A stretch of DNA of 64,000 bases from JAAYZH01 sp964479695 (GCA_964479695.1 CAYZSO010000001.1:62001-126000), one strand, 5' to 3'. Positions 24,330 to 33,461 are shown, counted from the stretch's first letter. The notes: generated from the sequence alone by a model not told the origin. Numbers and translations: made by a program.

Positions 24330-26156
24330 ATGGCAAAAGTGATTGGTATTGATCTGGGCACAACGAACTCTGTTGTTGCCGTGATGGAGGGCGGAGAGCC
24401 CGTCGTTATCCCTAATCCCGAAGGCGCGAGAACCACTCCGTCTGTCGTGGCTTTTAATAAAAATGGTGAACGTTTGGTTGGACAGGTGGCGAAGCGCCAG
24501 GCTGTCACGAACCCGGACCGGACGGTTATGTCGATTAAACGTGAAATGGGTTCAAATTACAAGGTCAAGATTGATGATAAGACCTATACCCCTCAGGAAA
24601 TCTCAGCCATGATTCTGCAGAAGCTGAAGTCGGATGCGGAAGCTTATCTGGGTGAGAGTGTTTCCCAGGCGGTTATTACTGTTCCTGCGTATTTCAGTGA
24701 CGCGCAACGTCAGGCGACGAAGGATGCCGGTAAAATTGCGGGCCTCGAAGTCCTGCGTATTATCAATGAACCAACGGCGGCAGCTCTAGCCTACGGACTT
24801 GACAAAGAGCATGACCAGAAGATCATGGTTTTTGACTTGGGTGGCGGAACGTTCGACGTCTCTTTGCTGGAAATCGGCGATGGCGTTTTCGAAGTGCTGG
24901 CTACAGCGGGCAACAACCGTTTAGGTGGTGACGACTTCGACAAGAAGATTGTCGACTGGATGGTTGCTGAGTTTAAGAAGTCTGATGGTGTTGACCTGAA
25001 TACGGATAAGATGGCGATGCAGCGCTTGCGTGACGCGGCGGAGAAGGCGAAGATTGAACTCTCCGGTGTTGCGACTACGAATATCAATCTGCCTTACATC
25101 ACGGCTGACGCCAATGGTACGAAGCATCTGGAAATGACCCTGACTCGAGCGAAGTTTGAAGAGCTGACTGCGGATCTTGTGGCTAAGACGGAAGGCCCTG
25201 TACAGCAGACCTTGAAGGACTCAGGTCTTAAACCTTCCGAGATTGACAAGATTCTGCTGGTTGGCGGTTCGACCCGTATTCCTGCAGTTCAAGAATCGGT
25301 TAAACGCGTGTTCGGCAAGGAACCATTTAAGGGAATTAACCCGGATGAATGTGTGGCCATCGGTGCTGCGATTCAAGCCGGTGTCTTGACCGGTGACGTG
25401 AAGGACTTGCTTTTGCTGGATGTTACCCCGCTTTCTCTCGGTATCGAGACGATGGGTGGCGTGTTTACCAGAATCATTGATCGTAATACAACGATCCCGA
25501 CGAAGAAGAGCATGGTGTTCTCCACGGCGGCTGACGGCCAGACCCAAGTTGATGTCCATGTCCTGCAAGGTGAGCGTGAGTTCGCCCGGGATAACAAGCA
25601 ACTTGGCAACTTTATCCTGGATGGTATTGCGCCTGCTCCCCGCGGAGTCCCGCAGATTGAAGTTACCTTCGATATCGACGCGAACGGTATTGTTCACGTG
25701 ACGGCGAAGGATCTGGGTACCGGCAAGGAAACAGATATTACCATTACCGCCTCGTCCAACCTTTCTGATGCGGATATCGAGAAGGCGGTTAAGGAAGCGG
25801 AACAGTTCGCTGAGCAGGATAAGAAGCGCAAGGAAGAAGTGGAGACGAAGAATAACGCCTACTCCGGCCTCTATGCAGCTGAGAAACTTCTCAAGGAAAA
25901 TGGTGACAAACTCTCTGACAGCGACAAACAGCCGGTTCAGGAGGCGATTGAGAAGCTTAGGAGCTCCTCTTCTACGGAAGATTACGATCAGATGAAGGCG
26001 GATACAGAGGCGCTGCAGCAAGCCGTGTATGCGCTCAGCACGAAGCTCTACCAGCAGAATGCTCCGCAGGATGCCCCTGACCAAGGTGGCCAAGGGCCTG
26101 ATGATCAAGGCGGCGATGGCGGCAGCTACAATGCCGACTATACGGAAAATAATTAA
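24330..26156 (+). CDS. dnaK: Chaperone DnaK (Hsp70)
   Basis: DnaK is the ATP-dependent cytoplasmic chaperone. The 608 residues include the ATPase domain (GIDLGTTNSVVAV, the phosphate motifs VFDLGGGTFDVSLLE and LVGGSTRIPAVQ), the linker DLLLLDVTPLSLGIETMGG, the substrate-binding domain and the helical lid, and a Gly/Asp-rich tail ending in an acidic, Asn-rich sequence. AAGGAGG precedes the ATG. It is third in the CIRCE-controlled operon. A strong hairpin follows its stop at 26164-26200. Confidence 0.98.
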   Translation: MAKVIGIDLGTTNSVVAVMEGGEPVVIPNPEGARTTPSVVAFNKNGERLVGQVAKRQAVTNPDRTVMSIKREMGSNYKVKIDDKTYTPQEISAMILQKLKSDAEAYLGESVSQAVITVPAYFSDAQRQATKDAGKIAGLEVLRIINEPTAAALAYGLDKEHDQKIMVFDLGGGTFDVSLLEIGDGVFEVLATAGNNRLGGDDFDKKIVDWMVAEFKKSDGVDLNTDKMAMQRLRDAAEKAKIELSGVATTNINLPYITADANGTKHLEMTLTRAKFEELTADLVAKTEGPVQQTLKDSGLKPSEIDKILLVGGSTRIPAVQESVKRVFGKEPFKGINPDECVAIGAAIQAGVLTGDVKDLLLLDVTPLSLGIETMGGVFTRIIDRNTTIPTKKSMVFSTAADGQTQVDVHVLQGEREFARDNKQLGNFILDGIAPAPRGVPQIEVTFDIDANGIVHVTAKDLGTGKETDITITASSNLSDADIEKAVKEAEQFAEQDKKRKEEVETKNNAYSGLYAAEKLLKENGDKLSDSDKQPVQEAIEKLRSSSSTEDYDQMKADTEALQQAVYALSTKLYQQNAPQDAPDQGGQGPDDQGGDGGSYNADYTENN

Positions 26157-26163
26157 TATTCTT

Positions 26164-26200
26164 TGCGCCTGTGGGCTTGAGTTTTCAAGTCACAGGCGCA
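26164..26200. terminator. Hairpin between dnaK and dnaJ (partial terminator or processing site)
   Basis: TGCGCCTGTG (26164-26173) pairs with CACAGGCGCA (26191-26200), and GCTTGA pairs with TCAAGT inside, giving a stem of about 16 bp. No T-run follows, so it is better read as an RNA-stability or processing hairpin that may lower dnaJ expression relative to dnaK. Confidence 0.7.
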
Positions 26201-26291
26201 CTTTCAGATCCGGTGGTATGATTGACCTGCATTTTATGGAGGGCTTCAGGGCTACCGGATTGTAACGTTATGAGCAATGTGAGGTAAATGG

Positions 26292-27422
26292 ATGGCAGAG
26301 AAGAGGGATTACTATGAGGTACTGGGCGTAGGCAAACAGGCGACAGATGATGAGCTGAAGAAGGCCTATCGCAAAACCGCGAAAAAGTACCATCCTGACT
26401 TGAATCCGGACAATCCGGAAGCGGAAGCGAAATTCAAGGAAGTCAATGAGGCGTACGCCGTCTTGTCCGACCCTGACAAGCGTAAACGCTATGACCAATA
26501 TGGCCATGCCGGTGTTGACGGGCAAGGCTTCGACACCTCCGGCTTCGGCGGATTCTCTGATGACCTGGGGGATATCTTTTCCCAGTTCTTCGGAGGTGGT
26601 TTCGGCGGCCGTTCACAGACGAGAAATAGTCCTACCCGAGGGCAGGATATTCGTTATCGGATTCAGCTTGAATTTATGGAAGCGGTTTTTGGCGCGAAAA
26701 AGTCGATCAATATCACGATCGATGACACGTGCGAAACCTGTAACGGCACCGGTGCAAAACCGGGGACGGAGGTCAAGACTTGCCAGACTTGCCATGGTTC
26801 AGGTCAGGTCTATGAAACGCAACAAAGTATCTTCGGCACGGTGCAAACAGCGAGAACTTGTCCCACTTGCCAAGGTACCGGGCAGATTATCGAACAGAAA
26901 TGCCAGACCTGCGGAGGCAAAGGGACGAGACGTAAGACGAAAAATCTTACCGTTACGATTCCGGCCGGGATTGATAATGGTGAATCGCTGACACTGCGAG
27001 GAGAGGGCGAACCGGGCCAAAATGGCGGTCCTCGGGGCAATGTCTATTTGGAAGTCCAGATCAAACCCCATGACGTCTTCAGACGTGAGCGTTATAACAC
27101 GTATTGCGAAGTTCCGGTGACCTTTGCCCAGGCGGCACTGGGTGCCGAGATCGAGATCCCTACGGTTGACGGCCCGGTGAAATACCAGCTTAAGGAAGGG
27201 ACTCAACCGGGTGACGTGATCACACTGAAGGGCAAGGGAGTCCCTTACATCAATCGTAACAACGTCAGAGGTGATGCCTTTGCTACAATTGACCTGGAAG
27301 TCCCCCGCAAGTTATCTGATGAGCAGAAACGACTGATTCAAGAGTTTGATGACTCTACGTCTTCGTCGAACTACAGTAAGCGTGAAGGATTTTTCGACAA
27401 ACTGAAGAGTTTGTTTAACTAA
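26292..27422 (+). CDS. dnaJ: Chaperone DnaJ (Hsp40, class A)
   Basis: DnaJ delivers substrates to DnaK and stimulates its ATPase. The 376 residues contain the J domain (HPD in KKYHPDLN), a Gly/Phe-rich region (GQGFDTSGFGGFSDD), four CxxCxGxG zinc repeats (CETCNGTG, CQTCHGSG, CPTCQGTG, CQTCGGKG) and the C-terminal substrate domain. It is in the heat-shock operon, separated from dnaK by 135 bp with a hairpin. GAGGT upstream of the ATG serves as the ribosome binding site. Confidence 0.97.
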   Translation: MAEKRDYYEVLGVGKQATDDELKKAYRKTAKKYHPDLNPDNPEAEAKFKEVNEAYAVLSDPDKRKRYDQYGHAGVDGQGFDTSGFGGFSDDLGDIFSQFFGGGFGGRSQTRNSPTRGQDIRYRIQLEFMEAVFGAKKSINITIDDTCETCNGTGAKPGTEVKTCQTCHGSGQVYETQQSIFGTVQTARTCPTCQGTGQIIEQKCQTCGGKGTRRKTKNLTVTIPAGIDNGESLTLRGEGEPGQNGGPRGNVYLEVQIKPHDVFRRERYNTYCEVPVTFAQAALGAEIEIPTVDGPVKYQLKEGTQPGDVITLKGKGVPYINRNNVRGDAFATIDLEVPRKLSDEQKRLIQEFDDSTSSSNYSKREGFFDKLKSLFN

Positions 27423-27443
27423 GTGTTTAAAGAGGATACCTTT

Positions 27444-28469
27444 ATGCGTTGGATGGAATTTCAGCTTAAGACCAGTTCAGAGGCAGCGGAGGCTGTGGCT
27501 GAGAGGCTGGCCCAAATGGGCGCGGCCGGCCTTGCCACAGAAGATCCGGAGGAGCTTCAGGAGATTCTCCAAGAAGATGATGATACCCTGTTTGTCGAGC
27601 CTGATTTCTTGCGGGAACTGCCGACTTATACCCGTATCCGCGCGTATTTCCCCTATGATGAGGAGGGTGTTGCCTGGAATGTCTTAGAGCCGGGTGAATT
27701 CTCTGACCATGCGACGGACACGGTCTATGCAAATGGCCGTTTCCCGAAGGGTCGGGTATCCCTTGAGTCTTTTCTTGAGATTCTACGCAAAGAGCTTGCC
27801 TATATAGGCCAATTTCTGCCTATAGGACCGGCTGAGATCCTTGCGTCAGAGGTTGATGAGTCGGCTTGGCGAGATAAATGGAAAGAGTATTTCCACCCGA
27901 TTCACTTGTCCGACCGCTTGTTTGTCTCTCCCAGTTGGGAGACCTTCCGGGGGCCTTCGCAAGCAAAGGTGATTTATCTGGATCCGGGCTCTGCTTTTGG
28001 CAGCGGCAGCCACGAGAGTACGCAGCTTGCGGCTGCGCAACTGGATCACTACATGAAGGTCGGGTCCACGGTTCTCGATCTCGGAACCGGCTCGGGCATT
28101 CTGGCGATTGCCGCGGCGCTTCTCGGCGCGAGACAAGTGCGGGCGATTGATATCTCCGAGAATGCGATTGAGGTTTGCCGAGAAAATGTTGAGAAGAACC
28201 AATTATCCTCGAAAATTACTTGCGAAGTCGGCGAGCTGGCTGAAGATCAGGGGCAATATGATTTCATTGCCGCGAATTTGATTGCGGAGATTCTGATTGA
28301 GTTGGCTCCGGAATTTGCGAAGCATTTGAAACCCCTGGGACTTGTTGCCTGTTCCGGCATAATTAATACGAAGAAGGATCAGGTTCTCCGAGCCTTTACG
28401 AAGGCGGGTTATACACTATTCAATGAAGAGAAACTAAACGATTGGTATGTTTTGGTATTTAGCTACTAA
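27444..28469 (+). CDS. prmA: Ribosomal protein L11 methyltransferase
   Basis: PrmA methylates ribosomal protein L11 using S-adenosylmethionine. The 341 residues comprise an N-terminal L11-recognition domain and a Rossmann methyltransferase domain with motif I VLDLGTGSGILAIAAALLGA and the post-I acidic region RAIDISENAIEV. The GLG-like SAFGSGSHESTQL segment is the family signature. GTG at 27423 is an alternative start, but AGAGG and the normal beginning MRWMEFQLKTSSEA favour 27444. It is the last gene of the heat-shock operon, as in many Bacillota. A terminator follows. Confidence 0.94.
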   Translation: MRWMEFQLKTSSEAAEAVAERLAQMGAAGLATEDPEELQEILQEDDDTLFVEPDFLRELPTYTRIRAYFPYDEEGVAWNVLEPGEFSDHATDTVYANGRFPKGRVSLESFLEILRKELAYIGQFLPIGPAEILASEVDESAWRDKWKEYFHPIHLSDRLFVSPSWETFRGPSQAKVIYLDPGSAFGSGSHESTQLAAAQLDHYMKVGSTVLDLGTGSGILAIAAALLGARQVRAIDISENAIEVCRENVEKNQLSSKITCEVGELAEDQGQYDFIAANLIAEILIELAPEFAKHLKPLGLVACSGIINTKKDQVLRAFTKAGYTLFNEEKLNDWYVLVFSY

Positions 28470-28496
28470 GACGTACAAAATAAGTAAATTCATCTA

Positions 28497-28541
28497 GGGA
28501 CCCGTTCGGTTGTTTCGACAATTGAGCGGGTTCTTTTTTTG
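28497..28541 (+). terminator. Rho-independent terminator of the heat-shock operon
   Basis: An imperfect stem formed by GGACCCG and the facing GCGGGTTC, with an inner GGTTGT/ACAATT helix, is followed by seven T residues. Confidence 0.8.
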
Positions 28542-28594
28542 TATCTTCTTTCTTGAAATCGTGAAATTGATAAGAAAATAGCGTAAAAAGAAAG

Positions 28595-28623
28595 TTGACC
28601 TTGTGCACTCTTTGTGGCAAGAT
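28595..28623 (+). promoter_or_regulatory. Candidate promoter of the citrate/malate locus
   Basis: TTGACC (28595-28600) and CAAGAT (28618-28623) are separated by 17 bp, ahead of the malic-enzyme-family gene. The -35 match is good and the -10 match moderate. Confidence 0.5.
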
Positions 28624-28652
28624 CATTAAGAAAAATTTAATATTTGTTAATG

Positions 28653-28713
28653 AAAGGAGCGAACTGTTTTGTATCGGTCCGCACATCTTTTGTGCATATT
28701 TTTTGGTAGTTGA
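28653..28713 (+). promoter_or_regulatory. Possible leader peptide with small hairpin
   Basis: AAAGGAG (28653-28659) is followed nine bases later by TTG at 28669, opening a 14-codon frame that ends at TGA 28711-28713. A hairpin GCACA/TGTGC (28681-28695) and a T-rich stretch lie inside. The arrangement recalls an attenuator or translated leader, but the TTG start and short stem make this uncertain. Confidence 0.3.
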
Positions 28714-28731
28714 TAAGAAAGTGAGGATGAC

Positions 28732-29904
28732 ATGAACTTTTCAGAGTTGAGTCTGAAATTGCATGAAGAGAATCAGGGTAAAATCGAGGTCGTATCCAAG
28801 GTCAGAGTAGAGACCAGAGATGACCTAAGCACTGCTTACACGCCCGGCGTAGCCGAACCTTGCCGCAAAATTGCGGAGAATCCCGACGATGTCTATAAAT
28901 ATACTTCTAAAGGACATATTGTTGCTGTCGTCACGGACGGAACCGCCGTCTTAGGATTAGGGGATATCGGCCCCAAGGCGTCTCTGCCGGTTATGGAAGG
29001 GAAGGCAGTCCTGTTCAAGGAATTTGCCGGCGTGGATGCTTTCCCAATTGCCATTGATTCTAAGGATGTTGATACCATCGTAAATACAGTCAAATTGATC
29101 TCGCCCGGTTTAGGCGGCATTAATTTGGAGGATATTTCTGCACCGCGCTGTTTTGAAATTGAAGATCGCCTGCGTAAGGAACTTGATATTCCGGTTTTCC
29201 ATGATGATCAACATGGAACCGCAATCGTCGTCCTGGCGGCTGTCCGCAATGCCCTCAAGGTGATTGGCAAGAATCTCCCGGAGCTCAAAATTGTTGTGAA
29301 TGGTGCAGGTTCCGCGGGAACCGCGATTACGAAACTGCTGCTCTCGGCAGGCGCGGTCAATGTGATCGCTTGTGACAAGAACGGGGCGCTCTATCGTGGG
29401 AAACCCGATATGTATGAGTCTCATCAGGCTTTGGCCGAAATCACTAATCCGGCAAACGAAGAAGGCCTGCTCGCTGATGTCATCAAAGGGGCAGACCTCT
29501 TCATCGGCGTGTCAGCACCGAATGTCTTAACACCCGAAATGGTGAAGACAATGAACACAGATTCCATAGTTTTTGCGATGGCGAATCCCAATCCGGAAAT
29601 CCTGCCGGATCTGGCAAAGGAAGCCGGTGTCAGAATCATTGGAACCGGTCGCTCGGATTTCCCGAACCAAATTAACAATGTTCTAGCCTTCCCCGGTTTG
29701 TTTAAAGGCGCACTGCAAGTCAGAGCCAGTGACATCAATGAAGAGATGAAGTTGGCAGCGGTCGCAGCGATCGCAGACTATGTTCCGGAGAGTGAATTGA
29801 GTGAAGAGAACATCATGCCCAGCGCGCTCGATAAGAATGTGGCAACTGCTGTTGCGGATGCTGTAGCGAAGGCGGCCAGAGATACCGGCGTCGCCCGTAC
29901 TTAA
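28732..29904 (+). CDS. Malic enzyme family protein (malic enzyme or CitM-like oxaloacetate decarboxylase)
   Basis: Malic enzymes convert malate to pyruvate and CO2 with NAD(P)+. The 390 residues are the short bacterial form: YTPGVAEPC, the substrate/metal region VVTDGTAVLGLGDIGPKA, VFHDDQHGTA, and a Rossmann motif VNGAGSAGTAITKLLL. In lactic acid bacteria a protein of this family, CitM, lies with citrate lyase genes and decarboxylates oxaloacetate. Here the gene is 21 bp from a 2-hydroxycarboxylate transporter, with citDEF further on and no separate oxaloacetate decarboxylase in the window, so a CitM-like role is the favoured inference. A plain NAD malic enzyme is the alternative. Confidence 0.9.
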   Translation: MNFSELSLKLHEENQGKIEVVSKVRVETRDDLSTAYTPGVAEPCRKIAENPDDVYKYTSKGHIVAVVTDGTAVLGLGDIGPKASLPVMEGKAVLFKEFAGVDAFPIAIDSKDVDTIVNTVKLISPGLGGINLEDISAPRCFEIEDRLRKELDIPVFHDDQHGTAIVVLAAVRNALKVIGKNLPELKIVVNGAGSAGTAITKLLLSAGAVNVIACDKNGALYRGKPDMYESHQALAEITNPANEEGLLADVIKGADLFIGVSAPNVLTPEMVKTMNTDSIVFAMANPNPEILPDLAKEAGVRIIGTGRSDFPNQINNVLAFPGLFKGALQVRASDINEEMKLAAVAAIADYVPESELSEENIMPSALDKNVATAVADAVAKAARDTGVART

Positions 29905-29925
29905 TTTTTGTCATTAGGAGGCAAA

Positions 29926-31221
29926 ATGTCATTTCTTAAAGATTTCAAGATTATGGGTTTGAGTTTACCCATGTATGCAGTTGTCCTGGCCGTATTGATT
30001 ATTGCCATGGCTTTAGGTGTATTACCGGGCGGTATGATCGGTGCTTTCCTCTTCATGATGGTTGTGGGCGCCCTTCTGGACACAATCGGTAATAATCTTC
30101 CGATCATTAAGACCTACTTCGGCGGTGGCCCGATTGTCATTATCTTCGGTTCCTCTGCCCTCGTTTATTTCAATCTGATTCCGGAATCAGTTACGCAGAA
30201 TGTCGATACCTTCATGAAAGGCGGCGGCTTCCTGGACTTCTACATCGCCGCTTTGATCGTCGGTTCGATTCTCGGTATGAGCAAGACGTTGCTGGTCAAG
30301 GCTGCAGTCCGTTATCTGCCTTGTATTCTCGGCGCAACAGCCGTGGCGCTACTTCTTGTTGCCTTGGGCGGCATGCTTTTCGGTCAATCCCCCGGTGAAT
30401 CCATTGCTTATATCGGCATCCCGATCATGGGTGGCGGCATGGGCGCCGGTGCCGTGCCGATTTCGCAAGTATTCGGCAAAGCACTGAATATCGACTCCTC
30501 GATCATTCTTTCCAGACTCGTTCCGGCGGTTGCCTTGGGTAACGCGATGGCGATTATTTCGGGCGGCCTTCTGGACAGACTCGGCAAGAAATATCCTTCT
30601 CTTACCGGCAACGGCAAATTAATGGACGTGGGTGACGATGAGGAATTGATGGATAAAGAGAGCGAAGCTCCGCCGACACTGCAAGACTATGGGATCGGCA
30701 TCGCCGTTTCCACAGGTTTCTTCGCTCTGGGCCAGATCATTGCAAACCTTGTTGACCGCACAGGTTTTGAACTGCATCCATATGCGTACATGATCATTGC
30801 GGTGGCTCTGGTTAAGTCCTTTAACCTCTTGCCTGCTTCCGTGGAAAGATCTTGTTCTCATTGGTATAAGTTCGTTACAGCGAACTGGACCCCGGCCCTC
30901 TTGATGGGTATTGGCATTGCGTACACCGACTTGGGGCAGATTATTTCTGCTTTCACTCCGGTTTACTTGGTTCTGTGTGCCTTGGTTGTTCTGGGTTCGA
31001 TGATCGGCGGCGGTTTGGTCGGCAAGCTGGTTGGATTCTATCCGATCGAAGCGGCGATTACTGCAGGCCTCTGCATGGCCAACATGGGCGGCACCGGCGA
31101 CGTTGCCGTGCTGACAGCAGCGAACAGAATGGAGCTTATGCCCTTTGCTCAGATTTCTTCTAGATTAGGTGGCGCGTTTATTATCTTGCTTGCCACAGTT
31201 CTGGTTCCGATTGTCTTCTAA
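29926..31221 (+). CDS. 2-hydroxycarboxylate transporter (CitS/CitP/MleP family)
   Basis: This is a secondary transporter for citrate, malate or a related 2-hydroxycarboxylate. From ATG 29926 (AGGAGG six bases upstream) it has 431 residues; the TTG at 29908 is rejected because the Shine-Dalgarno site would be inside the gene. About 11 membrane helices are predicted. The two GGxG-type re-entrant loop motifs of the 2HCT family are present: PIMGGGMGAGAVPIS and ANMGGTGDVAVLTAANRMELMPFAQIS, the second with the conserved Arg for substrate carboxylate. It probably exchanges citrate for a fermentation product or imports it with cations. A terminator follows at 31246. Confidence 0.93.
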   Translation: MSFLKDFKIMGLSLPMYAVVLAVLIIAMALGVLPGGMIGAFLFMMVVGALLDTIGNNLPIIKTYFGGGPIVIIFGSSALVYFNLIPESVTQNVDTFMKGGGFLDFYIAALIVGSILGMSKTLLVKAAVRYLPCILGATAVALLLVALGGMLFGQSPGESIAYIGIPIMGGGMGAGAVPISQVFGKALNIDSSIILSRLVPAVALGNAMAIISGGLLDRLGKKYPSLTGNGKLMDVGDDEELMDKESEAPPTLQDYGIGIAVSTGFFALGQIIANLVDRTGFELHPYAYMIIAVALVKSFNLLPASVERSCSHWYKFVTANWTPALLMGIGIAYTDLGQIISAFTPVYLVLCALVVLGSMIGGGLVGKLVGFYPIEAAITAGLCMANMGGTGDVAVLTAANRMELMPFAQISSRLGGAFIILLATVLVPIVF

Positions 31222-31245
31222 ACCAGAGAAATGCTGACGTAATAC

Positions 31246-31285
31246 GCGAAGCTCATCCCTCGAGATGGGCTTCACGCATTTTTAT
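31246..31285 (+). terminator. Terminator between transporter and hydratase genes
   Basis: GAAGCTCATC pairs with GATGGGCTTC around CCTCGA, extended by GC/GC, followed by ATTTTTAT. It splits the locus into a transporter unit and a lyase unit, or gives partial read-through. Confidence 0.75.
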
Positions 31286-31320
31286 CAGGTTTTAAGACCT
31301 TATTACTTAGGAGAGGTTTT

Positions 31321-32574
31321 ATGCATGCTATAGAAAAAATACTTGCAAAGAACAGCGGCAAGGCGGTGGTTCACACCGGTGAGATTGTTACGGCCAAAGT
31401 CGATTTCGCCCAAGTCAACGATCTTTATCTACAGACGATCTATTCCTTTTACGAAATGAATGGCGAAAAAGTTTGGGACAAAGACAAGGTTGCCTTTGTC
31501 TTCGATCATTACGCGCCGGCACCCACGATCAAAACCGCCCAGATCCACAAGGAGATGCGTGAATTCCGGACAAAAAATGACCTTACGTATCATTTCGATG
31601 TGAATGCCGGTGTCTGTCACCAGGTTATGACGGAAGCGGGACTTGTGGAGCCGGGGCAAATTATTGTGGCGACGGATTCACACACAACAACCCACGGTGC
31701 GTTGGGTGCACTGGGAACCGGCGTCGGTGCTACGGATATGGCCACCATTCTGATTTCCGGTGAGCTCTGGTTTCGGGTTCCCGAAGTGATTGAGATCAGG
31801 CTTGACGGCACCCCGAAAGAAGGAATTGCCCCCAAGGATGTTGTTTTGTTCTTGATGGGACAAATCAGAGCCGATGGAGCCGTTTACAAAGCGATTGATT
31901 TTACAGGTAGCTACGTGGAAAGCTTAGGCGTTGCCGGCCGCATGACGATCTGCAATATGGCTGTGGAAATGGGAGCGAAGACGGCTTACATGCAGCCGAA
32001 CCAAGCGGTAAAAGATTATATTGAGAGCCGTGCCAAAACACCTTATGAAATTCAGTATACGGATGGCGATTTCGTCTACAGCGAGTCCTATCATTTCGAT
32101 CTTTCGGACTTGACTGCGCAGATCGCGGTACCTTCCAGTGTGGAAAATGTTTTCCCCATAGAAGAAGTGGAGAGGGTCAAGGTTGATCAATGTTTCATCG
32201 GGACTTGTACCGGAGGGCGGATCGAGGACCTTGCCGTTGCTGCAGAGATTCTCCGAGGTAAACAAATTGCACCGGCCGTGCGTCTGCTCGTTATTCCTGC
32301 TTCAAGTGAGGTTCTGCAGGAGTCCATTGCTAAGGGGTATCTGCAAGCGCTTATTACCGCAGGTGCTACGATTTCTACGCCCGGCTGCGGACCTTGCCTC
32401 AGCGCTCATGAAGGGGTCTTGGCGCCGGATGAGGTTTGTGTGACAGCCTCAAACCGCAATTTCCCGGGGCGAATGGGGAGTACCGAATCAAAAATATATT
32501 TGGCTTCGCCGGCTACCGTTGCAGCATCCGCGTTGACAGGATACTTGACGGACGTCTTTTCACTGGAGGCATAA
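31321..32574 (+). CDS. Aconitase-family hydratase, large subunit (LeuC/HacA-like)
   Basis: This is the large subunit of a two-part [4Fe-4S] hydro-lyase (417 residues). Cluster ligands are Cys296 (FIGTCTGGRIEDL) and Cys356/Cys359 (GCGPC). The substrate loops DSHTTTHGALGALGTGVGATDMA and NRNFPGRMGS are intact. The usual GSCTNGR is GTCTGGR, an Asn-to-Gly change. By sequence alone it would be called 3-isopropylmalate dehydratase, but it lies in a citrate lyase cluster with no leucine genes. It may interconvert citrate with aconitate/isocitrate, or citramalate with citraconate/mesaconate. The small subunit follows after 3 bp. TAGGAGAGG marks the start. Confidence 0.9.
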   Translation: MHAIEKILAKNSGKAVVHTGEIVTAKVDFAQVNDLYLQTIYSFYEMNGEKVWDKDKVAFVFDHYAPAPTIKTAQIHKEMREFRTKNDLTYHFDVNAGVCHQVMTEAGLVEPGQIIVATDSHTTTHGALGALGTGVGATDMATILISGELWFRVPEVIEIRLDGTPKEGIAPKDVVLFLMGQIRADGAVYKAIDFTGSYVESLGVAGRMTICNMAVEMGAKTAYMQPNQAVKDYIESRAKTPYEIQYTDGDFVYSESYHFDLSDLTAQIAVPSSVENVFPIEEVERVKVDQCFIGTCTGGRIEDLAVAAEILRGKQIAPAVRLLVIPASSEVLQESIAKGYLQALITAGATISTPGCGPCLSAHEGVLAPDEVCVTASNRNFPGRMGSTESKIYLASPATVAASALTGYLTDVFSLEA

Positions 32575-32577
32575 GAT

Positions 32578-33087
32578 ATGGAAACACGTATACGAGGAAG
32601 AGTGATTGTCCTGGGGGATAACATCGATACCGATCAGATTTATCCAGGAAGGTTCTTGGAAGAAGTGAAACCGGATGAAATTGGCAAGCATGCGCTTGCC
32701 GGAGTCGATGAGCGTATTGCACCCAATTTCAGGAAAGGGGACATTGTGGTTGCCGGCCGGAACTTCGGTTGCGGCTCAAGTCGAGAGCATGCGCCGATTG
32801 CGTTGCTCAACATGGGAGCATCGGTGGTACTCGCGGATTCCTTTGCCAGGATCTTCTTCCGCAATGCCATTAATTTAGGCCTGCCTTTACTTGTTTGCAA
32901 GGGCATCAGCAAGGAATTGCATGAGGGTGACGAGATTCAGGTTGATATTGAAGAAGGCACGATTACGTTAGTCAACGAAGGCAAAGTCCTGCAAGGTGAG
33001 AAAATCGGTGCGTACGCGATGGACATTTTGGCAGCCGGGGGGATTAAACCCTTGTTCCGAGCCAGGATGGCACAAGAGAAGCATTGA
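32578..33087 (+). CDS. Aconitase-family hydratase, small subunit (LeuD-like)
   Basis: This is the 169-residue swivelling small subunit that completes the active site of the hydratase encoded just upstream. Conserved blocks are GDNIDTDQIYPGRFL, the NFGCGSSREHAPIAL motif and DSFARIFFRNAINLGLPLL. Residues in the IYPGRFLEE loop, which in this superfamily help to choose the substrate side chain, differ from the IIPARYL-type loop I associate with isopropylmalate isomerase. The 3-bp gap to the large subunit indicates coupling. Substrate is not determinable from sequence; see the citrate cluster finding. Confidence 0.9.
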   Translation: METRIRGRVIVLGDNIDTDQIYPGRFLEEVKPDEIGKHALAGVDERIAPNFRKGDIVVAGRNFGCGSSREHAPIALLNMGASVVLADSFARIFFRNAINLGLPLLVCKGISKELHEGDEIQVDIEEGTITLVNEGKVLQGEKIGAYAMDILAAGGIKPLFRARMAQEKH

Positions 33088-33178
33088 CGTGAGTCCATAT
33101 GGGCTTGGACTTGGGCTTAAGCATGAGATCGACATTGGACATGAGATTGAGCGTGAGATTGACATTGACATAAAGGAG
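33088..33178. repeat. Repeat-rich spacer before citD
   Basis: Degenerate units such as GACATTGGACATGAGATTGA and GTGAGATTGACATTGACAT, and GGGCTTGGACTTGGGCTTAA before them, fill the spacer. It looks like stepwise duplication of 6-20 bp units and not a gene. Confidence 0.65.
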
Positions 33179-33185
33179 AGTACGG

Positions 33186-33461
33186 ATGGAAATTACCAGA
33201 GCTGCACTCGCTGGCACACTCGAATCCGGCGATGTGCTGGTGCAAGTGGAACCCGGAACAAACGGTGTGGAACTAGAATTGGAATCGGTTGTCCTGAAGC
33301 AATTCGGCGATGACATTAGACGCACGGTGCTTGAAGTCTTGGCGGAGCAAGACGTGTCTGCCGCCAAGATCAAGTTAGTTGACAAAGGCGCCATCGACTT
33401 GGTCATCAGAGCCAGGGTGGAAACTTGTTTACTGCGCGGGGCGAAAGGAGAAGGGCAATGA
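33186..33461 (+). CDS. citD: Citrate lyase gamma subunit (acyl carrier protein)
   Basis: CitD carries the phosphoribosyl-dephospho-CoA prosthetic group of citrate lyase. The 91 residues have Ser14 in ESGDV, the attachment residue, and the family blocks VEPGTNGVELELES and FGDDIRRTVLEVLAE. AAAGGAGAG lies upstream. The stop codon overlaps the citE start (ATGA), so subunits are translated in coupled fashion. The prosthetic group is made by the CitG domain and attached by the CitX domain encoded at 36819. Confidence 0.95.
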   Translation: MEITRAALAGTLESGDVLVQVEPGTNGVELELESVVLKQFGDDIRRTVLEVLAEQDVSAAKIKLVDKGAIDLVIRARVETCLLRGAKGEGQ

